Assembly (NCBI GenBank): GCA_903897205.1
Contig: CAIUAS010000312.1
Span: forward strand, 1-5,827
From: an uncultured Gammaproteobacteria bacterium
Lineage (GTDB): Bacteria; Pseudomonadota; Gammaproteobacteria; CAIUAS01
Length of the DNA: 5,827 nt
Direction of reading: 5' to 3'
The stretch's first letter is position 1. Each line of letters begins with the position of its first letter. A program made the position numbers and the translations under genes. Positions 1 through 4,204 of the stretch are shown here, piece after piece. Below the pieces are notes generated by a model. That model was not told where the DNA came from, did no database searches, and saw nothing but the letters and a program-made list of their open reading frames with translations.

Positions 1-462
1 CGACAAAAGTGTTAACCTACCTATTTTTTTAACCTGATAACTATTTTTAATAAGGGATTTTAACTGATAGGCATTCGCCAGTTGATATAATAAATTTAAG
101 CTAGTAATTAGCATTAAAAAACCAATAACTACTGTATCAAAATCCGGCAGCTGAATTATTGTTTGCTTAATAGTTTTGCTTGTTATCGGTAAATTGCCGT
201 AATAATTCAGCACCTGATCAGAAGCATGTCTTATAAAAGGTTGAAACAGTGGGCCTGAGTAATTATCTAATGCAAACCAAGCTAAAATAGGTGGTATTAA
301 CCAAAATGCGGTTACTGCTATCAGCATAGCAAATCTTGCTAATTTCAGTTGCTGACTATATCCCTGCTGCAACCACAAGCAATAACCCAACGTCCCCCGT
401 GCTGTTATATAACTCACTGCTATAGCTAAATTAAAAAGTAAATAACTCATTAAATAATGCAT
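1..462 (-). CDS. BlaR1/MecR1-like M56 family membrane protein (N-terminal part; gene runs off left edge)
   Basis: The frame is open for 154 codons from an ATG at 462-460 to the first base of the window, so the C-terminal part is missing. The visible protein is strongly hydrophobic. Likely membrane segments lie at about residues 5-30, 41-63 and 109-130, followed by a basic stretch ending ...KKIGRLTLLS, which resembles the segment before the peptidase domain in BlaR1/MecR1 relatives. In that family (known) an integral-membrane zinc metallopeptidase with an HEXXH motif senses a signal and triggers inactivation of the partner repressor. The HEXXH would lie outside this window, so activity cannot be judged. 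The start is chosen because its A is the last base of the blaI stop codon (TAATG), a translational coupling typical of blaI-blaR operons. The neighbouring repressor is the main support for the assignment. No beta-lactamase gene is visible, so the signal and targets are unknown. Confidence 0.8.
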   Translation of the reverse strand, partial: MHYLMSYLLFNLAIAVSYITARGTLGYCLWLQQGYSQQLKLARFAMLIAVTAFWLIPPILAWFALDNYSGPLFQPFIRHASDQVLNYYGNLPITSKTIKQTIIQLPDFDTVVIGFLMLITSLNLLYQLANAYQLKSLIKNSYQVKKIGRLTLLS

Positions 463-845
463 TATTCCCCCAGCTCTTTTTTCTTATGGTTTAATAAGTT
501 TTGAATGACCTCGATGTCCGCTCTCGTCAATTGTTCTTTAGCGATTAAATTAGCCACCAGCTCAATAGGATTCCCTGCAAAGACATTATGTACTAATTTT
601 TCAACGGTTTTTCGTGCGTAAATACGCTTACTCAGTTTAGGCTTATATATATGCCGACGCCCTACTTTGCGGGCACTGACTATTTCTTTTTGCTGTAAAA
701 TACGCAAAATAGTAGATACCGATGTATAAGCTAGCTCACGCTTATTCGGTAAATGCGCCAAAATATCATGCACAGTTCCTTCCCCTAAGCGCCACAATAT
801 TTCCATAAATTCTTGTTCCACGGAAGTCAGTTTTATTGGTTTCAT
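462..845 (-). CDS. blaI: BlaI/MecI/CopY-family transcriptional repressor
   Basis: Predicted 127-residue winged-helix repressor, a normal length for BlaI/MecI. Residues 5-70 carry the DNA-binding domain, opening with KLTSVEQEFMEILW. The recognition-helix region LAYTSVSTILRILQQKEIV (38-56) and a basic wing (RKVGRRHIYKP, about 59-69) follow. The C-terminal half is the expected helical dimerisation region. BlaI and MecI of Staphylococcus are cut at an Asn-Phe bond; here the aligned position appears to be Asn99-Leu100 within ELVANLIAKE (alignment by eye). In the family the dimer represses its own operon until the M56 partner triggers cleavage; that partner overlaps its stop codon. The ATG at 845 gives the canonical MKPIKLT start. 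A longer frame from a TTG at 911 is rejected because that TTG is the first half of the -35 box. The Shine-Dalgarno sequence is weak. Regulated genes beyond this operon cannot be read here. Confidence 0.93.
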   Translation of the reverse strand: MKPIKLTSVEQEFMEILWRLGEGTVHDILAHLPNKRELAYTSVSTILRILQQKEIVSARKVGRRHIYKPKLSKRIYARKTVEKLVHNVFAGNPIELVANLIAKEQLTRADIEVIQNLLNHKKKELGE

Positions 846-882
846 AATTAAATTTAAGCTTTTCTCGGAATAATTCTCTACT

Positions 883-911
883 TTTATAACTATAGATTTA
901 GTAGATGTCAA
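883..911 (-). promoter_or_regulatory. sigma70-type promoter of the blaI-M56 operon
   Basis: On the minus strand TTGACA (911-906, perfect consensus) is followed by a 17-base spacer and TATAAA (888-883, 5 of 6 to consensus). Transcription should start near position 876, leaving about 30 bases of leader before the ATG at 845. The spacer and the bases after the -10 box hold further half-site-like arms: ACTA and TAGT about 6 bases apart, and TCTACT pairing with AGTAGA. Confidence 0.75.
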
Positions 912-926
912 CTAAAAACTTAGTTG
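909..926. promoter_or_regulatory. Perfect inverted repeat overlapping the -35 box, candidate BlaI operator
   Basis: CAACTAA (909-915) and TTAGTTG (920-926) are perfect reverse complements separated by AAAC. The repeat shares three bases with the -35 hexamer, so a bound dimer could block RNA polymerase. BlaI-family repressors bind such short palindromes in their own promoters (known). Assignment to this BlaI is inference from position. Confidence 0.55.
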
Positions 927-1091
927 TTAATTTTAAAGCCTTGGCTCAATTAGAAAGCGCTTAATAAAGAAGACGGGGAAAACCAGCTGGATGACGAGTT
1001 TGCAAGGACACTGAAGATGAGTTCGAAGCAGCTATAAATGGAAAAACGTTAGCTGGCGAAAATGCCCTAAGAGTAAAAGTTGCTTTGCCTC

Positions 1092-1103
1092 TGGACTATA
1101 CTT
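1092..1103 (+). promoter_or_regulatory. sigmaS-like -10 element upstream of csrA
   Basis: TGGACTATACTT contains CTATACTT, close to the extended -10 recognised by RpoS (consensus about KCTAYRCTTAA, known from E. coli). There is no good -35 at the right distance, which RpoS promoters tolerate. The identical 12 bases occur at 4159-4170 before the large gene starting at 4205. Confidence 0.45.
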
Positions 1104-1104
1104 G

Positions 1105-1132
1105 TAGACATAATTTCGACTTCATGTATAAT
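1105..1132 (+). promoter_or_regulatory. Housekeeping-type promoter candidate for csrA
   Basis: TAGACA (1105-1110, 5 of 6 to the -35 consensus), a 16-base spacer and a perfect TATAAT (1127-1132). Transcription would begin near 1139, giving a leader of about 70 bases before the csrA ATG. It lies directly downstream of the sigmaS-like element, so csrA may have two growth-phase-specific starts. Confidence 0.55.
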
Positions 1133-1207
1133 AAAAATGCTTCAAAGAATTAATCTTGCCATTTTAGAGCGCAATTATGCAACAAAGAAAGGTGTAACTA
1201 TAAAAAT

Positions 1208-1399
1208 ATGCTAATTTTAACCCGCAACATAAAACAAAAAATCATCATCAATGATAATATTGAAATAATCGTATTAAAAACGAAGGGCAAACAGGTCAAA
1301 ATTGGCATCGTTGCCCCCAAAGAAGTATCGGTTAATCGAGAGGAAGTCTATTTAAATAAAACCCATCAAACCTACTCACCAGACAAGCAAACAGAATAA
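1208..1399 (+). CDS. csrA: CsrA-family translational regulator (divergent paralogue)
   Basis: A 63-residue protein matching CsrA over its whole core. It begins with the canonical MLILTR, has [17 protein letters not shown] at 26-42, and R44-E45-E46 in the position of the key RNA-binding arginine. CsrA (known) is a small domain-swapped dimer that binds GGA-containing hairpins in mRNA leaders, blocking or altering translation, and in Legionella relatives governs the switch between replication and transmission. L4, R6, V40, V42 and R44 are kept. R7 of the housekeeping protein is N7, and the usual GET turn at 10-12 is replaced by lysine-rich residues. These changes and the solitary setting suggest an accessory paralogue, such as those on mobile islands of Legionella, rather than the housekeeping copy. 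The nearest Shine-Dalgarno sequence (AAAGG, 1188-1192) is 15 bases from the ATG, an unusually long spacing, so translation may be weak or controlled. Confidence 0.92.
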   Translation: MLILTRNIKQKIIINDNIEIIVLKTKGKQVKIGIVAPKEVSVNREEVYLNKTHQTYSPDKQTE

Positions 1400-1421
1400 T
1401 CCACTTGCCGCCTGGTGTTTT

Positions 1422-1439
1422 TGCATATACAAATATGCA
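1422..1439. repeat. Perfect short palindrome between convergent genes
   Basis: TGCATAT (1422-1428) and ATATGCA (1433-1439) are perfect reverse complements around ACAA. It sits in the 56-base gap between the ends of csrA and the leftward gene at 1456-1986. It is AT-rich and lacks a T tract downstream on either strand, so it is a poor intrinsic terminator. It could be a weak bidirectional transcription stop or a protein-binding site. Confidence 0.4.
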
Positions 1440-1455
1440 CACGCTGCTTTAAAAT

Positions 1456-1986
1456 TTATTGGATACGAACCAACTGATTATTTTCCCACTTATAATAAAT
1501 TTCATTGTAACGGAACGGTCCTTTTAAAGAATTCACATTCGACCTAGGCGCCGTGGTTAATTGCGCATTAATCACTAATAACTTGCTATCTAGCTGTGGT
1601 TTTTCATAACTCCAACCGACCAAATAATTTTCCCAACTTGAATCATTTGGCACTGGCATATAAACCTTACCCGTTTCCGCATCAATAATTGCGATGGTTT
1701 TACAAAATGCGCCACAACCCCAAGAAGTTAAAATATAATGCCCTGCAAAATTAGGTTGCTGCTTTGCCGCTGCCTGTAAACGTGTACGAAAAACAGCTGC
1801 TTGCTTATTTTCACTAAAATCCAAATTAAGCGGCTTAGCCGTTTTACATAACACAACAGCTGGATAATCCGAATATTGAGGCAGATTAGTATTATTCGCT
1901 AAAGCCATTTTAATAAAAAATAATGGTAATAATGCAACCACCCAATAAAGGCTTAATTTTTTTAACCTATAACTTAATTTATACAT
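1456..1986 (-). CDS. Exported (periplasmic) conserved protein of unknown function
   Basis: 176 residues. The N-terminus has a basic start (KLSYRLKK), a hydrophobic core (about 12-28) and an ALA-NN signal peptidase I-like site near residue 30, so the mature protein of about 146 residues should be periplasmic or secreted. The most distinctive part is NFAGHYILTSWGCGAFCKT followed by IAIIDAETGKVYMPVP (about residues 79-113). I recall similar PNFAGHY...WGCG..C...AIVDA.TG.VY blocks in uncharacterised proteobacterial exported proteins, but I cannot name a family. Cys90 and Cys94 of the WGCGAFC block could form a disulphide or bind metal; Cys47 is a third. The ATG at 1986 is supported by an AGGATGG ribosome-binding site at 1996-1990. 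It converges with csrA and appears to be transcribed alone. Its own promoter is not obvious. Confidence 0.8.
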   Translation of the reverse strand: MYKLSYRLKKLSLYWVVALLPLFFIKMALANNTNLPQYSDYPAVVLCKTAKPLNLDFSENKQAAVFRTRLQAAAKQQPNFAGHYILTSWGCGAFCKTIAIIDAETGKVYMPVPNDSSWENYLVGWSYEKPQLDSKLLVINAQLTTAPRSNVNSLKGPFRYNEIYYKWENNQLVRIQ

Positions 1987-2182
1987 AAACCATCCTATAA
2001 TTAGATCGTTGAACCGAGCAACACGAACTCCAACGAAGATTAATTACCACACGATTAAGTTTCGCCAAACTCACCTTAACCTGGGTTTACCGAGTTCCAA
2101 ATAGTAACATATTATGCTGATGCCATGAGGTAAGATTTTTAACTGTGTTTTGCCCAACCTAAGAAAACCCGCCCACTTGTTA
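1987..2182. other. Intergenic region with no recognised gene
   Basis: These 196 bases separate the exported-protein gene from the end of the broken BRO gene. A frame open on the minus strand over part of it (2071-2253) starts inside the BRO remnant in the wrong frame and matches nothing I know. No clear promoter or terminator is visible apart from the ribosome-binding site at 1990-1996. Confidence 0.4.
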
Positions 2183-3030
2183 TCATTTTTTAATTTGTTT
2201 AAGCACTCTCTGTTTAATTTCTGGCAATACTTTATAGTTTTCGCTGGTTGCAATTTTCGTGCCGCTTTTCTTCTCTAATTCCTGTCGTGCATTACCTGCA
2301 ATGCTGCCACCTGCTTGGGCCGCTTTTTTATTATCGTTAAAAATCCCTGCGCATCTTTTTTTCTCGCGATCTCAGTGGTGGAGGCTTCTCCCAACATCGT
2401 AAAAATCAATTCCAGATCGGTCATGTGATCACGGAGATTTTCATTGGGTTTGTCGAGGGCTTTAAATTTTTTATATTCCGCCGACGTCATTCCAAACGTT
2501 GCCTTGCTTATCTCGGCAGTGAGAATGGCATATTCTTTTTGCTCCTTCACCCCGCGTTTTTTCCACTCTTCCGCCAGCTCATCGCGAACGGCAATCCCAC
2601 GCACCCGTTTTTCGATCCAGTCATCGGAATAGCCTTTTTGCTTATAAATCTCTCGTGCCCGTTTGGCGGCCAGTTCAGGATTTTCTATTTCTTCAAGCCG
2701 TTCAGCGCCGACTTTAGCGAGCCAGCGTTTGAAGGGTTCGGCTTTAACTGAGGGGATAGATTGAATAATTCGCAACAAACCTTCCATAGACGCCGCTTGA
2801 ATCTTACGAATTTTGCCATCCGCAGCAGACATCGCAACTAGGGTACAAATTGTACCCTAGTTGCGACTTAATTCAGGATCACGGCTTTTTAGCTTTTTCA
2901 CATACTGTTTAATGTCAGTGCTTCCTGTCAGTATTTCAACTACATCCTGCACCGAAAAATACCATCTTTGCTTAGCTTCATCCCACGTCCGCCGAACTTG
3001 CTTTTCTTCAAATAATATAAGCGCGCTCAT
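2183..3030 (-). pseudogene. BRO-N domain (prophage antirepressor-like) protein, broken by an amber codon and a frameshift
   Basis: Reading leftward from ATG at 3030 (GGAGAG ribosome-binding site 5 bases upstream) gives a BRO N-terminal domain with RWYFSVQDVVEILTGS (residues 23-38), YVKKLKSRDPELSRN to residue 57, then TAG at 2859-2857. The same frame resumes with GTICTLVAMSAADGK, the family's usual next motif, and goes on through LLRIIQSIPSVKAEPFKRWL, ENPELAAKRAREIYKQKGYS, EWKKRGVKEQKEYAILTAEI and NLRDHMTDLELIFTMLGEAS to KKDAQGF. There a run of five T (minus strand, 2343-2339) shifts the frame. The shifted frame gives the expected ending FNDNKKAAQAGGSIAGNARQ and later KQIKK, stopping at TGA 2185-2183. 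The rebuilt protein is about 281-282 residues. Family members are DNA-binding proteins of phages and mobile elements. The segment from 2832 to 2275 could only be translated from Met67, which has no ribosome-binding site. It looks richer in GC than its neighbours, suggesting separate origin. Confidence 0.88.
2832..2866. repeat. Perfect 35-bp palindrome inside the BRO pseudogene
   Basis: Left arm TCGCAACTAGGGTACAA (2832-2848) and right arm TTGTACCCTAGTTGCGA (2850-2866) are exact reverse complements around one base (2849). On the minus strand it spans the amber codon and the codons for GTICTLVA, ending at the A of Met67. The inner half follows from the codons used for the conserved motif; the outer half includes the TAG itself. 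It would form a very stable hairpin. Confidence 0.95.
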
Positions 3031-3103
3031 GTTAACTCTCCGTTAAAAGCTTTTTGTAATATTGATTTTTTTAGTTCTTCTAGGGCTATCCGATGCACAC
3101 ATT

Positions 3104-3453
3104 TTATTGAGCCAAAAGCCAACCCTCATATTGAAGTTCAAACTTTTGCAACCCACGCAACATTATAATTGGACCTGGCGGACTTTCACTGGCATATCCA
3201 TTCCAACCTCCTAATCTTGCAATAATCCAAGATACCCAGGCCATGCTATTTTGCGTATGAGGTTTTTTTTGTTTTTCAGTTTTCCCTGTTAATTTTTTGC
3301 AAATCATGAAAAGAAAAATAAGTTCATCTTTTGTAAAAAAATCAGATGCATTTCTCTTATTTTTTCCATCGTCCTGAAAATTTGCTCTATAATCCAACGC
3401 CACGTGTACCAAATCAAAATTTGTTTTGCTGCTTCTAATGAATTCACTAAATG
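3104..3453 (-). pseudogene. IS4-family transposase, C-terminal remnant with a frameshift and probable internal deletion
   Basis: Read leftward from 3453, one frame gives NSLEAAKQILI then WYTWRWIIEQIFRTM, ending at 3367. This matches the Y-(2)-R-(3)-E-(6)-K signature around the catalytic glutamate of IS4 transposases (E codon at 3387-3385). The frame then shifts by one base. The new frame continues KNKRNASDFFTKDELIFLF and, after GKTEKQKKPHTQ, carries the typical C-terminal block IARLGGWNGYASESPPGP, RGLQKF and YEGWLLAQ, stopping at TAA 3106-3104. Compared with the family as I recall it, a segment after the YREK signature is missing, as is the N-terminal part with the first two catalytic aspartates. 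It is inactive. The outer IS end should lie between 3103 and about 3085 (TGTGTGCATCGG on the minus strand is a candidate), which would put it just upstream of the BRO gene. Confidence 0.82.
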
Positions 3454-4104
3454 CAAAGTAATGAAATTACAGCAATCCCTGAATTACTCGATTTATTAGA
3501 TGTAGCCGGCGCTGTAGTGAACATTGATGCCATGGATTGTCAAAGCAAAATTGTTGAAAAAATAATTGAGAAAGAAGCTGATTATTTAATTGGCCTTGAA
3601 GGGAACCTAAAAGGCAGGTTGAATGATGATGTTCGTTTACTGTTTGAAAGCAAGCCAGAAGGGATTATTTTTCACAGTGATGAAGACTATGATAAAGGCC
3701 ATGGCCGATTAGAAACACGTCGTTGCACAGTGACTGAAGATATTGGCTGGCTAAAAGAGCAGTATCCTCATTGGAAGAATTTGCACAGTGTTGTTGAAAT
3801 TGAAAGCGTTCGAGAAATAAAAGGCGAGCTAACAACTGAAAAACGCTATTACATTAGTAGCCTGGCTGCTGAAACAAAGTCTATTTTTAATGCTGTCCGC
3901 CAACATTGGGGCGTAGAGAATAAGTTGCACTGGGTCTTGGATGTCTCTTTTGGCGATGATCAATCTAGAATTCGCAAAGGAAACGCTCCAAGAAATATGG
4001 CCATTGTTAAGAAAGCTTCTCCAAGGCTTTCCTTGAAGAGAATGAGAAAAATGGCTGGCTGGGATAATGCTTTTTTGGAAAAAATCCTCGCAGCCGAATT
4101 TTAA
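3451..4104 (+). pseudogene. ISAs1-family transposase (H-repeat-associated type), 5'-truncated
   Basis: 217 residues remain of a family normally near 370. The visible start reads QSNEITAIPELLDLLD, which lies in the middle of ISAs1 transposases, and an in-frame TAA sits directly before the ATG at 3451. The second catalytic aspartate is present in VNIDAMDCQ (D26; usually DAMGCQ) and the catalytic glutamate in HWGVENKLHW (E156), followed by the family block VLDVSFGDDQSRIRKGNAP. The first aspartate region (near DGKTLRGS in relatives) is lost, so the protein cannot transpose. Between NMAIVKK (to 188) and SLKRMRKMAGWDNAFL (from 194) the spacer appears about 10-15 residues shorter than in relatives, suggesting a further small in-frame deletion. 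The gene abuts the IS4 remnant, which runs the other way. Confidence 0.88.
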
Positions 4105-4117
4105 TGAGGTGACCCTG
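4104..4117 (+). mobile_element. Right end (IRR) of the truncated ISAs1-family element
   Basis: ATGAGGTGACCCTG directly follows the transposase stop codon. Read inward it is CAGGGTCACCTCAT, the type of CAGGG-starting terminal repeat expected for this family. No matching left end occurs in the window, consistent with loss of the left half, so a target duplication cannot be checked. Confidence 0.6.
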
Positions 4118-4158
4118 CTATATACTATATTTCACAGCTAGCCAGAGTAAATTATTTT

Positions 4159-4172
4159 TGGACTATACTTAA
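4159..4172 (+). promoter_or_regulatory. sigmaS-like promoter before the candidate effector gene
   Basis: TGGACTATACTTAA contains CTATACTTAA, matching all but the first base of the extended RpoS -10 consensus KCTAYRCTTAA. No TTGACA-like -35 lies 17 bases upstream. Transcription would start near 4177, leaving a leader of under 30 bases before the ATG at 4205. The first 12 bases repeat those at 1092-1103. Confidence 0.55.
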
Positions 4173-4204
4173 GATAAACGTGCTTGCTGTCAAGAGTACA
4201 TGCC

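Larger units (their letters stand above)
995..1153 (+). other. Intergenic stretch (927-1207) with a possible decayed reading frame
   Basis: Between the blaI promoter and csrA there is no intact gene. One frame is open for 53 codons, ending in TAA at 1151-1153. It reads coding-like in its middle (EDEFEAAINGKTLAGENAL, then RVKVALPLDYT) but has no ATG or ribosome-binding site. A short acidic stretch in another frame just upstream (codons 973-1035, DDEFARTLKM...) could be the continuation before a frameshift. I recognise no family. It may be the 3' end of a lost gene or chance. The csrA promoter signals lie inside its last third. Confidence 0.25.

Noticed and set aside
846..911. Longer BlaI starting from a TTG at 911 (22 extra residues)
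   Set aside because: The TTG is the start of the perfect -35 box and the extension would cover the promoter. The ATG at 845 gives the canonical BlaI N-terminus and length.
2071..2253. 60-residue leftward open frame
   Set aside because: It starts inside the BRO remnant in a different frame from the family-like C-terminus, begins at a TTG and matches no family I recognise.
2425..2751. Rightward open frames over the BRO gene (2425-2751 and 2444-2632)
   Set aside because: They are antisense to a clearly recognisable protein, have no family resemblance, and show the Phe/Ser-rich composition of a reverse-strand shadow.
2857..2859. Amber codon read through as an amino acid (recoding)
   Set aside because: A second, independent frameshift in the same gene makes plain decay more likely, and no recoding signal is recognisable apart from the palindrome.
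2832..2866. The 35-bp palindrome as an operator or terminator of an independent downstream gene starting at Met67
   Set aside because: The upstream frame continues the same protein family across it, Met67 has no ribosome-binding site, and no T tract follows the hairpin. A mutational origin explains it better.
2861..3046. Rightward 61-codon frame
   Set aside because: Antisense to the BRO N-terminal domain, which has a proper ribosome-binding site and recognisable motifs on the other strand.
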